This document shows, in pieces, positions 1 through 7,565 of a stretch of DNA of 50,177 bases (the first letter of the stretch is position 1; each line of letters opens with the position of its first letter). Below the pieces are notes generated by a model, which made no database searches, was not told where the DNA came from, and worked only from the letters and a program-made list of their open reading frames with translations. The translations under genes were made by a program, and so were the position numbers. This DNA comes from Micromonospora sp. ATCC 39149 (GTDB lineage: Bacteria; Actinomycetota; Actinomycetes; Mycobacteriales; Micromonosporaceae). The stretch is taken from NCBI RefSeq assembly GCF_000158815.1, contig NZ_GG657738.1, forward strand, positions 594,751-644,927, in the 5' to 3' direction.

Positions 1-291
1 CTGATCTCCTACGTCGAGACCTACGGCGACGACGACCTGGTGCTGGTCTTCCTCGGCGATCACCAGCCGTCCCCGGTCGTCACCGGCGAGAACGCCAGCC
101 GGGACGTGCCGATCACCATCGTGGCCCGCGACCCGAGGGTGCTCGACCGGATCGACGGCTGGCAGTGGCAGGACGGGCTACGGCCCAGCCCGGACGCGCC
201 GGTGTGGCGGATGGACGCCTTCCGGGACCGCTTCCTCACGGCGTTCGGGTCCCGGCCGGCTTCCGCGCCGCCGGCCGCCGCGCCGCGCTGA
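1..291 (+). CDS. C-terminal end of a sulfatase/alkaline-phosphatase-fold membrane protein (partial)
   Basis: Only the last 96 codons are in the window; the reading frame is open from base 1 and stops with TGA at 289-291. The visible part begins LISYVETYGDDDLVLVFLGD and continues HQPSPVVTG, then ends in a Pro/Ala-rich tail. A GDHQ-type motif followed by a short beta strand and the phrase DGLRPSPDAPVWRMDAFRD is what I associate with the metal-binding end of sulfatase or phosphoglycerol-transferase-like domains found in actinobacterial membrane proteins, sometimes fused to a CDP-alcohol phosphatidyltransferase. The N-terminal part that would settle the family lies outside, so the assignment is by recollection of family patterns and is moderate. 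It is the only plus-strand gene before the small minus-strand gene at 313-618. Confidence 0.55.
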   Translation: MISYVETYGDDDLVLVFLGDHQPSPVVTGENASRDVPITIVARDPRVLDRIDGWQWQDGLRPSPDAPVWRMDAFRDRFLTAFGSRPASAPPAAAPR

Positions 292-315
292 CCCGTCCGG
301 GCGTACGGCGGGTCA
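289..315. terminator. Short dyad covering both convergent stop codons
   Basis: TGACCCG at 289-295 pairs with CGGGTCA at 309-315, leaving a 13-base loop. The left arm contains the stop codon of the plus-strand gene and the right arm contains the stop codon of the minus-strand gene. A 7-bp stem without a T-run is weak, so this is only a possible bidirectional terminator. Confidence 0.35.
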
Positions 316-618
316 GGCGGCCTCCCGCCCGGTGCGCGTGCCGTCGGGCCGGGCCGCAACGCCGGGCCGGGGGCGGGTGGCGGGAAGCTGCGGGCCGGTG
401 GCCGCGTCGCCGCGGGCGAGTCGCATGGCGCGCTCGGCGTCCACCAACACGTGGCACGGGGCCTCCTGGTCGCCGCAGAGCAGGCTGCGGCACCGGCCGG
501 TCCCGTCGGGCTGGTGGGCCTCGGCGACGTCGTACGCCAGCCGCCACAGCAGCGTGTCCGTCACGTCACTCGGCGGAACTGTGTCGTGGCTGGGCCGGTG
601 GCGCGTTGTGCCGGACAC
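313..618 (-). CDS. Small conserved-looking hypothetical protein with three cysteines
   Basis: A 101-residue protein starting at a GTG; AGAGGGG lies about 7 bases upstream and supports the start. The central block reads LLWRLAYDVAEAHQPDGTG, then CRSLLCGDQEAPC and a helix with AERAMRLARG. The Cys-x4-Cys-x6-Cys arrangement could bind a metal or form disulfides, but I do not recognise a named family. The N-terminal 15 residues and the Arg/Pro-rich C-terminal 35 residues look disordered. I recall similar short proteins (TDxLLWRLAYDVAxAHQP type) as uncharacterised in Micromonosporaceae; that is memory, not a search. It is convergent with the preceding gene and divergent from the methyltransferase unit, with about 185 bases of promoter space before the first tiny ORF. 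Confidence 0.55.
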   Translation of the reverse strand: MSGTTRHRPSHDTVPPSDVTDTLLWRLAYDVAEAHQPDGTGRCRSLLCGDQEAPCHVLVDAERAMRLARGDAATGPQLPATRPRPGVAARPDGTRTGREAA

Positions 619-803
619 CCGGGAACCCCTCTCGTTGTCGCTACCCGTACAGGTTCACCGGCATTCCGGCTCGCTAAACCCACCCCGGGTAGGCGGTTGC
701 TCACATCCCCCCGATTCTCGTCCCCCGGCGCAAATGCGGTTGCCGGCGTCGCCCCGACCCTGCTGTCCTGGTCGTGAACCGTCCGATCGAAGGGAGCAGC
801 GCC

Positions 804-854
804 ATGCCCGACTCGTCGAGGTCCGCCGCCAGCCCGATGTTCGTCCCCCTTTGA
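804..854 (+). CDS. Possible 16-residue leader or precursor peptide
   Basis: ATG at 804 is preceded at the ideal 7-base distance by AAGGGAG (790-796), one of the best ribosome binding sites in this part of the window. The peptide is MPDSSRSAASPMFVPL and ends with TGA at 852-854. A second tiny ORF begins two bases later at 857, and that one overlaps the methyltransferase start. The strong binding site with no long ORF behind it is the evidence. It could be a regulatory leader peptide, a peptide substrate, or the 5' part of one longer small gene broken by a one-base change. No family recognised. Confidence 0.35.
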   Translation: MPDSSRSAASPMFVPL

Positions 855-856
855 GG

Positions 857-973
857 ATGCGAGACTTCATGAGTACGTCGACCCCGGGGCGCACGCCCCA
901 GGCGAGCACCACCAGTCCCCGCCGATCCGCCGCCGCGCCGCCCCGGCGGATCCCGGAGGGGGAGGCCGCCTGA
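857..973 (+). CDS. Possible 38-residue small protein coupled to the methyltransferase
   Basis: ATG at 857 directly follows TGAGG, so the stop of the 16-codon ORF and a GAGG motif lie right before it. It reads MRDFMSTSTPGRTPQASTTS followed by an Arg/Ala/Pro-rich tail ending EGEAA, and its TGA (971-973) shares its last base with the ATG of the methyltransferase. Ser/Thr-rich then basic composition suggests a disordered peptide. The tight stop-start packing of three consecutive ORFs argues for translational coupling, but such short ORFs arise by chance in high-GC DNA, so confidence is low. An alternative start is the in-frame ATG at 869. Confidence 0.3.
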   Translation: MRDFMSTSTPGRTPQASTTSPRRSAAAPPRRIPEGEAA

Positions 974-1704
974 TGTCGATCTTCGACGATCCCGGCCTGT
1001 TCGGCCAGCTCTGGGCGGCCAGCTACGACCTCGGCCCCAATCCCGATCCGGCCCCGGCCGTCGACTTCCTAGCCGGCCTGGCCGACGGCGGTCCCGTCCT
1101 GGAGTTGGCGATCGGGACGGGCCGGGTGGCGCTGCCCCTGGCAACGCGCGGCCTCGACGTCGAGGGCGTCGAGGCCTCGGAGGAGATGGTGGCGCGGATG
1201 CGCGCCAAGCCGGGCGGCGACGGCATCCCGGTGGCGATCGGCGACATGGCCGACGTGCCGGTGGTTGGGCCGTACCGGCTGGTCTACCTGGTGTTCAACA
1301 CGCTGTTCAACCTGGTCGACGAGTCCCGACAGCAGGACTGCTTCCGCAACGTGGCCCGGGTGCTGGCCCCCGGCGGCGCATTCGTCGTCGAGGCGTTCGT
1401 CCCCGACCCGGCCGGCTTCGACCGCGACGAGCAGCTTCAGGTGCGCGAGGTGACCGAGGACTCGGTGACCCTGCGGGTGCACCGGTACGACCGGCCCGCG
1501 CAGCGGTTCGTCCGGCAGACCGTGGTCATCGACGGTCGGGGCGCGCGGCTGGAGCCGTTCGCGATGCGGTACTGCTGGCCGGAGCAGATCGACGAGATGG
1601 CGGAGCGGGCCGGGCTGCGCCTCGCCGAGCGGTACGCCGGCTTCGACCGCCAGCCGTTCGACGCCGACAGTCGCTCGCACATCTCGGTGTACCGCCTGCG
1701 GTAG
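973..1704 (+). CDS. Class I SAM-dependent methyltransferase
   Basis: 243 residues. Motif I is clear at about residues 38-54 (VLELAIGTGRVALPLA), followed by the acidic residue of motif II (VEGVEASEEMV) and motif IV-like sequence GPYRLVYLVFNTLFNL, then the post-motif RVLAPGGAFVVEAF. This is the standard Rossmann methyltransferase of the Methyltransf_25/11 type, which transfers a methyl group from S-adenosylmethionine. The C-terminal 100 residues form the mixed beta domain with a WP-Q--EMAERAGL segment usual in this group. The substrate cannot be deduced. The start ATG overlaps the stop of the 38-codon ORF by one base, with a purine-rich GGAGGGGGAGG stretch upstream. A strong hairpin follows the stop codon. 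Confidence 0.85.
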   Translation: MSIFDDPGLFGQLWAASYDLGPNPDPAPAVDFLAGLADGGPVLELAIGTGRVALPLATRGLDVEGVEASEEMVARMRAKPGGDGIPVAIGDMADVPVVGPYRLVYLVFNTLFNLVDESRQQDCFRNVARVLAPGGAFVVEAFVPDPAGFDRDEQLQVREVTEDSVTLRVHRYDRPAQRFVRQTVVIDGRGARLEPFAMRYCWPEQIDEMAERAGLRLAERYAGFDRQPFDADSRSHISVYRLR

Positions 1705-1715
1705 TGGGCGCCGCC

Positions 1716-1749
1716 GCCGCGCCGGCCGGAGAGCTACGGCCGGCGCGGC
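1716..1749 (+). terminator. 12-bp hairpin after the methyltransferase
   Basis: GCCGCGCCGGCC (1716-1727) pairs perfectly with GGCCGGCGCGGC (1738-1749) around a 10-base loop, starting 12 bases after the methyltransferase stop. There is no T-run, as is usual in actinobacteria. Confidence 0.6.
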
Positions 1750-1750
1750 G

Positions 1751-2075
1751 GGCCGGGCCGGTTCCGCCGTCGGCGCGTACCGGCCCGGCGACACCCTGCC
1801 GGGCGAGCGGGAGCTGTCCGCCACCTTCGCGGTGAACCGGCACGCCGTGCGCGAGGCGCTGCGCCGCCTGCAACAGCTCGGCCTGGTCCAGGTCACCCAG
1901 GGGTACGCGACCCGGGTACTCGACTGGCGGGTGCACGCGGGCCTCGACCTGGCCCTGTCCCTGGTCCGCTCCGGCGACGTCCTGCCGGTCGACACGCTCG
2001 TGCGGGACATGCTGGAGATGCGCGCCTGCTTCGGCGTCGACGCGGCCCGGCTCTGCGCCGAGCGGTCCGACTCGG
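1751..2075 (+). pseudogene. Remnant of a GntR/FadR-family regulator
   Basis: An open frame from about 1751 gives AYRPGDTLPGERELSATFAV, NRHAVREALRRLQQLGLVQV, TQGYATRVLDWRVHAGLDLA and VRDMLEMRACFGVDAARLC. This is an unmistakable FadR-subfamily winged-helix domain with the start of the FCD effector domain. It has no N-terminal start region: the frame emerges directly from the terminator hairpin at 1716-1749. It loses family character at about codon 108; the frame then continues as Arg/Pro-rich nonsense. The next 180 bases (2076-2259) hold nothing I can read as a gene, apart from a short phrase (LDDMVLHSVW) in another frame that may be the decayed downstream part. I read this as a regulator truncated at both ends. 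Whether it is still translated from an internal GTG (1832) is doubtful because the effector domain is missing. Confidence 0.65.
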
Positions 2076-2259
2076 CTTACCCGGGAGACGGTCACCCGCG
2101 CCGCCGATTAGTTCGCCGCGCTCGCACCCGACCTGCCCCGTCGGCGTGGCGCTCGACGACATGGTGCTCCACAGTGTCTGGCCAAGCCGCGCCGGCGGCC
2201 GTAGGTGCCTGCCCGCCGGCCGTCATCGGGGCCGGGCGGGACAGCCTCCGGCGACCGCC

Positions 2260-2298
2260 GGGGCGGGACGGCGGACCGCTGCCCGCCCGTCCCGCCCC
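2260..2298 (-). terminator. 12-bp hairpin downstream of the PhoD gene
   Basis: GGGGCGGGACGG (2260-2271) pairs with CCGTCCCGCCCC (2287-2298), ending 11 bases beyond the stop codon of the minus-strand phosphatase gene. Confidence 0.6.
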
Positions 2299-2308
2299 AG
2301 CCTGGTCG

Positions 2309-3937
2309 TCACGCCTGCGGGGCGGCCTCCCGGCGCAGCGTCGACGAGCCGGCGGCCACCGACCAGCCGGCCACCCACCGGCTGACGCTGCCCGGCCGGG
2401 TCCGGTCCGCCAGGTGGTACCAGTCCATCCGGCACCGCTGCCGGGTCACGTCCAGTACGCCGTAGCCGTGGCCGTCCAGCTCCGTCCAGCGCACGTGCGT
2501 GTTGGTCGCGCGGACCAGGTCCGCGCCGAGGAGGCTGAGCGCGTTGCCCTCCGGCAGGCCGAGGAAGTCGTTGATGTTGTCGCTGGTCACCGAGGGGACC
2601 ACGAACTCGGCGGCGGCCGGGGCGGACGTGCCCGTGGCCCGGGTGGTGACCTCGTTGGCCCAGGAGGTGTGGATGTCGCCGGTCAGGAAGACGACGTCGC
2701 GGGTGCCGGCCGCCCGCAGGTGGTCGACCAGCTCGTTGCGGTCGGCGTTGTAGCCGTCCCACTGGTCGGGGTTGAGCACCGCGCCGTTCTCGGGAATGCC
2801 GAGCAGCCTGCCGAGCGGGCCGAGTAGCCACGCGGGCAGCGTGGCCAGGTCGACCCGGGCGATCATCACGGGGTTGCCGACCAGCTTCCACCGCGCGGTG
2901 GAGGCGGCCAGGCCGCTCTTGAGCCAGGACATCTGCGCGTCCCCGGTGATCGTCCTGGCCGGGTCGTCGACGGCGGCGCCCGACGCCTGCCGCGAGCGGT
3001 ACGAGCGCAGGTCCAGCATGGACAGCTCGGCCAGCCGCCCGAACCGCAGCCGGCGGTAGATCGCCCCGTCCGCTCCGGTGCGCACCGGCATCCACTCGGC
3101 GTACGCCTGCCGGGCGGCGGCGACGCGGTCGGCGAATTCGCCCTCGGTCGCCGGGGTGTGGTTCTCGGCGCCGCCGGACCACTGGTCGTTGGCCACCTCG
3201 TGGTCGTCCCAGGTGATCACCCACGGCACCGAGGCGTGCAGCGCCTGCAGGTCCGGGTCGGTCTTGTACAGCGCGTGCCGGATCCGGTAGTCGGCCAGCG
3301 TCAGCACCTCGTGCGCCGGGAGCACCGACCGCACCACCGTCCCGCCGGCATCGAACTCGCCCGTGCCGTACTCGTAGAGGTAGTCGCCGAGGTGCACGAC
3401 GAGGTTGAGGTCGCCCCGGTCGGCCAGGTTCCGGTACGCCGAGAAGTAGCCCGCCTCCCAGTTGGCGCAGGAGACCACGCCGAGGCGGAGCCGATCGATG
3501 TCGGCGTCGGCCGGCGGCGCGGTCATCGTGCGACCGGTCGCCGACCACGCCCCGGCGTACCCGAACCGGTACCACCAGGTGGTCGCGGGGGCCAGGCCGG
3601 TGACCGCCACCTTGACGGTGTGGTCGCGGGCCGGCCCCGTGGTCAGCGTGCCCTGCGCCGCCACCGTCGCGAAGTCGGGGTCGGCGGCGACCTGCCAGGT
3701 CACCTCCACCTCCGGGCCGACGCCGGAGCCGGGCTGCGCCTCGTCGGTGGGGGTGAGTCGGGTCCACAGCAGGACGCCGTCGGGCAGCGGGTCACCGGAG
3801 GCCACCCCGTGCCGGAACGCGCCGCCGGCCGCGCCGGCGGGGGCCGGGCCGGCGAGGGTGGCGCCGGCGAGCACGGCGGTGCCGGCGGACGCGCCGGCCA
3901 GCCGCAGGAGGGTACGACGGTCGATGGTGTTCGTCAT
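2309..3937 (-). CDS. phoD: Tat-exported alkaline phosphatase/phosphodiesterase, PhoD family
   Basis: 542 residues, the usual size for PhoD. The N-terminus has a twin-arginine signal (DRRTLLRLAGASAGTAVLAG) with an Ala-x-Ala-type cleavage region near residue 36. A fibronectin-like N-terminal domain (HGVASGDPLPDGVLLWTRLT) precedes the metallophosphatase domain. Metal-site motifs are visible in order: VVSCANWEAGYFSAYRNLA, VVHLGDYLYEYG, TWDDHEVANDQWSGG and FLTGDIHTSWANE. PhoD enzymes hydrolyse phosphodiesters and monoesters outside the cell with Fe and Ca cofactors and typically serve phosphate scavenging. GTGAGG just upstream supports the start. The gene is divergent from the lipid kinase gene at 4053 with a 115-base shared promoter region. 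A convincing PHO box is not visible to me. Confidence 0.93.
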   Translation of the reverse strand: MTNTIDRRTLLRLAGASAGTAVLAGATLAGPAPAGAAGGAFRHGVASGDPLPDGVLLWTRLTPTDEAQPGSGVGPEVEVTWQVAADPDFATVAAQGTLTTGPARDHTVKVAVTGLAPATTWWYRFGYAGAWSATGRTMTAPPADADIDRLRLGVVSCANWEAGYFSAYRNLADRGDLNLVVHLGDYLYEYGTGEFDAGGTVVRSVLPAHEVLTLADYRIRHALYKTDPDLQALHASVPWVITWDDHEVANDQWSGGAENHTPATEGEFADRVAAARQAYAEWMPVRTGADGAIYRRLRFGRLAELSMLDLRSYRSRQASGAAVDDPARTITGDAQMSWLKSGLAASTARWKLVGNPVMIARVDLATLPAWLLGPLGRLLGIPENGAVLNPDQWDGYNADRNELVDHLRAAGTRDVVFLTGDIHTSWANEVTTRATGTSAPAAAEFVVPSVTSDNINDFLGLPEGNALSLLGADLVRATNTHVRWTELDGHGYGVLDVTRQRCRMDWYHLADRTRPGSVSRWVAGWSVAAGSSTLRREAAPQA

Positions 3938-4052
3938 GCCTCACGTATCTACCGTCATCACCGTCTCGCCCGCTGCCCCGCACGCCACTGTTTCGCCGAC
4001 CCTTCACCGGCTGTCGGCCCGATTCCGGCCGGCGGAGATAGGGTCGGCAGCC

Positions 4053-4982
4053 ATGCGGACGAAGCAGGAGTTGGGCGCGACGATCCGGCGGGACCGGCGG
4101 GCGGCGCTGGTGGTCAACGCCCGCTCACGCCGGGGTCGCCGACTCTACGAGCACGCCCGGGCGCTGCTGGCGCGGTCGGGCTTCGAGCTGCTCGGGGCGT
4201 ACCCGGCCGACCGGCCCGGTGAGCTGGAGCGGAGCCTGGACGACGCCCTCGCGCTCGGGCCGGACCTGCTCGTCGCCGGCGGTGGTGACGGCACGCAGAG
4301 CGCCGCCGCGCGGCTGCTCGCGCACCGCGACGTGGCGCTGGGCCTGCTGCCGCTGGGCACCACCAACAACTTCGCCCGCACCCTCGGCCTCCCGCTCGAC
4401 CTGGACGCCGCCGTGGCGGTTCTCGCCGAAGGCAAGGTGATCGACGTCGACCTGGGGCTCGCCGGCGACGTGCCGTTCGCCAACCACGTCGGGGTGGGGC
4501 TGTCGGCCGACATCATGCTGCGGACGCCACCGGCGCTCAAGCGGGTCACCGGGCGGCTGGCGTACCCGGCGACCGCGCTGGCGCTGCTGACCCGGCACCG
4601 GGCGCTGCGGGCCACCGTGCGCGCCGCCGGCGCGACGCACGAGTTCCACACCCACCAGCTGTACGTGGCCAACGGCGGCTTCCACGCCGGCCGCCCGATC
4701 ACCGCGGACACCGACGCCGACGACCGGCTGCTGGTGGCGTACCCGGTCGGCGGTCCGACCCGGCGCGGTCTGCTGCGGGACACGGCCCGCAACGCCGTCA
4801 CGGGAGCCCGACGCACCCTCGCCGAGACGACGTTCCTCGCCGTGGGCGAGCTGTGGCTGGAGACCGACCGGCCGGCGCGGGTCGAGGTGGACGGCGAGCT
4901 GTGCGGCGAGACCCCGATCCGGATCGGACTGGCCGCCAACGCGCTGCGGGTGATGGCCCCCACGGACAGCCCGGACCGCTGA
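4053..4982 (+). CDS. Diacylglycerol kinase-family lipid kinase
   Basis: 309 residues from ATG 4053, chosen because GGAGATAGGG lies upstream and the conserved first strand (RRAALVVNARSRRGRRLYE) begins at about residue 15. The DAGK catalytic core is clear: LLVAGGGDGTQSAAARLLA (nucleotide-binding GGDGT) and LGLLPLGTTNNFARTLGLPL. The downstream HVGVGLSADIMLR and ANGGFHAGRPITADTDADD blocks match the YegS/DgkB-like fold, and the C-terminus has the VEVDGELCGETPIRI strand. These enzymes phosphorylate diacylglycerol or related lipids at the inner membrane face using ATP. The exact lipid cannot be told. No membrane segment is seen. The gene stands alone, followed by a short intergenic repeat. Confidence 0.85.
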   Translation: MRTKQELGATIRRDRRAALVVNARSRRGRRLYEHARALLARSGFELLGAYPADRPGELERSLDDALALGPDLLVAGGGDGTQSAAARLLAHRDVALGLLPLGTTNNFARTLGLPLDLDAAVAVLAEGKVIDVDLGLAGDVPFANHVGVGLSADIMLRTPPALKRVTGRLAYPATALALLTRHRALRATVRAAGATHEFHTHQLYVANGGFHAGRPITADTDADDRLLVAYPVGGPTRRGLLRDTARNAVTGARRTLAETTFLAVGELWLETDRPARVEVDGELCGETPIRIGLAANALRVMAPTDSPDR

Positions 4983-4988
4983 CGACGC

Positions 4989-5039
4989 AAGGAAGGGCCC
5001 CCTGTCAACGCATACGGTAGAGAAGGGTTCCCTTCTCAC
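4989..5039. repeat. Micromonospora-type intergenic repeat with internal dyads
   Basis: The element starts AAGGAAGGGCCCCCTGTCAA, passes through GCATACGGTAGAG and ends AGAAGGGTTCCCTTCTCAC. AGAAGGG/CCCTTCT (5021-5036) is a near-perfect dyad, and GGAAGGGCCCCC is similar to it, giving a repeated GAAGGG theme. I recall elements with the same frame (AAGGGGCCCTTCTTAACGC, GGTAGAG) as frequent between genes in Micromonospora and Salinispora. That recollection is unverified here, and this window shows only one copy. It lies between the convergent lipid kinase and FMN reductase genes and may also act as a terminator. Confidence 0.5.
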
Positions 5040-5102
5040 GGGCGGAGTCCCCGGGCCGGTGGCGCGCCGGACGGCGTGCCACCGGCCGGGGTCAGGCCGG
5101 GG

Positions 5103-5684
5103 TCAGGACCCGTACGGCCGGGCCGCCCGCGCCGTCCGCAGCGCCTCGGCCCACCAGCCGAGCTGGTCCAGCAGGGCGGTGGCCGCACGGTTGACCGAGT
5201 CGGCGTCGACCGGCTCCCCGGTCGGGTCGAAGCAGGCGTGGCACATGGCGAAGCTGACCGTCTCGCGGACGGTGACGGTGTGCAGCTCGGCGAAGACCGC
5301 CCGCAGCGGCTCCACCGCCCGCAGCCCACCGGAGATGCCCCCGTACGAGACGAAGCCGACCGGCTTGGCGCGCCACTGGGCGCCCACCGAGTCGATCGCG
5401 GTCTTCAGCGGCCCCGGGTAGCTGTGGTTGTACTCCGGCGTCACCACGACGACGGCGTCGGCCGCCCCGATCCGGTCGGCGAAGGGCACCTCCTCCGCGC
5501 CGGGGGCCACGGCACCCGCCGCGCCGCCGAGCGCCGCCGGGACGTGCGCGAGGTCGATCAGGTCGACGACGAGGTCGTCGCGCTGACGCGCCTGTCGGCA
5601 GAACCAGTCCGCCACGACGGGGCCGAACCGCCCCTCCCGGACGCTTCCGACGATGACGGCCAACCGATACGGGAACTCGGACAA
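5103..5684 (-). CDS. NADPH-dependent FMN reductase (flavodoxin-like quinone reductase)
   Basis: About 193 residues. The first strand and phosphate loop (RLAVIVGSVREGRFG) bind the FMN phosphate, and VVVVTPEYNHSYPGPLKTAI is the hallmark of the NAD(P)H-dependent FMN reductase family. The following segment GAQWRAKPVGFVSYGGISGG is also typical. Such enzymes reduce FMN or quinones with NADPH in the cytosol. I prefer the TTG start at 5684 because TTTGGAG lies 6-7 bases upstream of it; a longer in-frame TTG at 5696 is possible and adds four residues. It lies downstream of the amidase gene on the same strand, but a terminator-like hairpin (5872-5909) and 230 bases separate them, so it is probably transcribed alone. 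Confidence 0.85.
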   Translation of the reverse strand: MSEFPYRLAVIVGSVREGRFGPVVADWFCRQARQRDDLVVDLIDLAHVPAALGGAAGAVAPGAEEVPFADRIGAADAVVVVTPEYNHSYPGPLKTAIDSVGAQWRAKPVGFVSYGGISGGLRAVEPLRAVFAELHTVTVRETVSFAMCHACFDPTGEPVDADSVNRAATALLDQLGWWAEALRTARAARPYGS

Positions 5685-5871
5685 CGCATTCTCCAAACGG
5701 GACGACGGGCCGTCCCTCGACGGCCGCTCGCCAACGGTACGACCTCAACCAAAGTTCAGGTCAACCCGGAGGCAGCCAGCCCGCCGCCCTGCGGCCGGCC
5801 GGGGACCGCTCAGGCCCCGCCCCGCCAACCGCCACACACAGGCCCGGCCTGTACCGGCCCCGGCCGGCCCA

Positions 5872-5909
5872 CCGTCGTCGGCCCAGCCGGGACGGCGGGC
5901 CGGCGACGG
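5872..5909 (-). terminator. 13-bp hairpin downstream of the amidase gene
   Basis: CCGTCGTCGGCCC (5872-5884) pairs with GGGCCGGCGACGG (5897-5909) with one T-G wobble and a 12-base loop, ending 6 bases beyond the amidase stop codon. Confidence 0.55.
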
Positions 5910-5915
5910 CGCGGG

Positions 5916-7565
5916 TCACTGGGCCAGCTCGGCGACCTCCTCGGCGCTCAGCCGAAGGGCGGTGGGGGCTGCGGACTTCGCCAGGGCGCGCGCCGCGGCG
6001 GCCGGCGGGTCGGCGGGCCGCCGCCGATGCCAGTCGGTGACCGCCTGGTACGCCGCCGCGACCGACAGTAGCCGATCCTCCCCGTACGGCAGGCCGCCGA
6101 GGATGGTGCCGATCGGCACGCCCGTCGTCGTGAAGCCGATCGGGAAGGCGATCTCCGGCAGGCCGAGGATGTCGAAGGGCACCGGGCTGGTCTGCACCAC
6201 CACGTCGCAGGAGGCGAAGAGCTGGTCGAGCACCCGCTCCATGAGCAGCAGCTTGGCCCGCTGGCCGGTGATGAACTCGCTGCCGCCCATCAGCGCGCCC
6301 TGTAGCCAGCCCGTCACCGACACGCCGAAGCCGCGCAGGTCGGTACGCAGGTACGGCAGGAACGGCTCGCTGCGCTCGGGCAGCCGGACGTTGTTGAACG
6401 CGCTGCCGGTGAGCAGATCCCACTCGTCGGGCAGCGGCACGTCGACCACCGTGGCACCGGGGATCGCGGCGAGCTTCGCCAGGTACGCGGCCCGCGCCGC
6501 CGCCGTCTCGGTGGTGCCGGCGGTGAAGCCCGGCAGCACGCCGATGCGGGTCTTCCAGCGCAGTCCGAGCCGGCCACCGAAGTAGACCGGGGTGGCCGCG
6601 TCGATCAGCTTCGGCACTGCGGGCAGGCCCTGCGTGCGCGGGTCGGCCGGGTCCTCGCCGGCCATCGCGGTGAGCATGATGGCCGCGTCCTTGGCGTCGC
6701 GGGCCAGCGGGCCGGGGTGGTCGCGGGTGTAGCTGAGCGGGATGATGCCGTGCAGCGAGACGCGGCCCATCGTCGGCTTGAGGCCGGTGAGGTTCTGCGC
6801 GTTCGACGGGGCGGTGATCGAGCCGCCGGTCTGGGTGCCGGTGCCGGAGGCGGCGAGTCGCCCGGCGACGGCGGTGGCGGTGCCGGTGGACGAGCCGCCC
6901 GGGTCGGTGCGGTTGTCGGTCGGAGTCCAGGCGTTGACGGTGGTGACCACCCCGTTCGGGGTGGTGGCCCGGGTGGTGGCCAGCGGCCCCATCTGGGTCT
7001 TGCCGAGCACGATCGCCCCGCCGGCGAGGAGCCGGGACACGGCCGTGGCGTCGTACGGGGGCCGGAAGTCGGCGAACAGGTAGGAGTTGGCGGTGGTGGG
7101 CACCCCGGCGGTGTAGTAGTTGTCCTTGATCGCCAGCGGGATGCCGTGCAGCGCCCCCCGCCGGGGCTTCTTCGCCAGGGCGGTCGCCGCCTTGGCCGCC
7201 GCCTCGGCGAGGACCAGGTTGAACGCCTGGTACGTGCCGTCGTACGTGGAGATGCGGGCCAGGTACGCCTCGACCAGCTTGGCGGGGGTGAGCCTGCCGG
7301 CGCGGATCAGCCAGGCCGCTTCGGCGACGGTGAGTTCGGTGGGGTCGGCCACCGCCTCCGGGCGCGGCTTGACGTAGGCGTTGGGCACGTCCAGCGCCGG
7401 GTTCCACTTCGCGGCCGTGAGCAGGGGTGTTCGGCCCGGACCGGCCGCCGACGCCACGGCGGGCAGGCCGACGGCGCCGCCGACCGCCGACGCGGCGGCC
7501 AGGGCGGCGGTGCGGGCGAGGAAGGCGCGGCGGTCGACGCCGCGGTCGACGGGGGCTGCGCTCAT
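5916..7565 (-). CDS. Tat-exported amidase (amidase-signature family)
   Basis: About 549 residues. A twin-arginine signal (VDRRAFLARTAALAAASAVG) is followed by the amidase-signature fold. The Ser-cisSer-Lys triad is visible: Lys in HGIPLAIKDNYYTAG, cis-Ser in DPGGSSTGTATAVA and the nucleophile Ser in GTGTQTGGSITAPS. The family hydrolyses carboxamides through an acyl-enzyme; secreted members are often peptide-amide or cell-wall-related, but the substrate is not deducible. The chosen start is the ATG at 7563-7565, which overlaps the stop of the upstream 99-codon gene as TGATG; an ATG four codons earlier (7577) is also in frame. Both genes therefore form a translationally coupled pair. Confidence 0.85.
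   Translation of the reverse strand: MSAAPVDRGVDRRAFLARTAALAAASAVGGAVGLPAVASAAGPGRTPLLTAAKWNPALDVPNAYVKPRPEAVADPTELTVAEAAWLIRAGRLTPAKLVEAYLARISTYDGTYQAFNLVLAEAAAKAATALAKKPRRGALHGIPLAIKDNYYTAGVPTTANSYLFADFRPPYDATAVSRLLAGGAIVLGKTQMGPLATTRATTPNGVVTTVNAWTPTDNRTDPGGSSTGTATAVAGRLAASGTGTQTGGSITAPSNAQNLTGLKPTMGRVSLHGIIPLSYTRDHPGPLARDAKDAAIMLTAMAGEDPADPRTQGLPAVPKLIDAATPVYFGGRLGLRWKTRIGVLPGFTAGTTETAAARAAYLAKLAAIPGATVVDVPLPDEWDLLTGSAFNNVRLPERSEPFLPYLRTDLRGFGVSVTGWLQGALMGGSEFITGQRAKLLLMERVLDQLFASCDVVVQTSPVPFDILGLPEIAFPIGFTTTGVPIGTILGGLPYGEDRLLSVAAAYQAVTDWHRRRPADPPAAAARALAKSAAPTALRLSAEEVAELAQ

Noticed and set aside
3938..4052. Possible PHO box between phoD and the lipid kinase gene
   Set aside because: Only one loose half-site (CTTCACC) is seen, without the direct repeat required for PhoP binding in Streptomyces.
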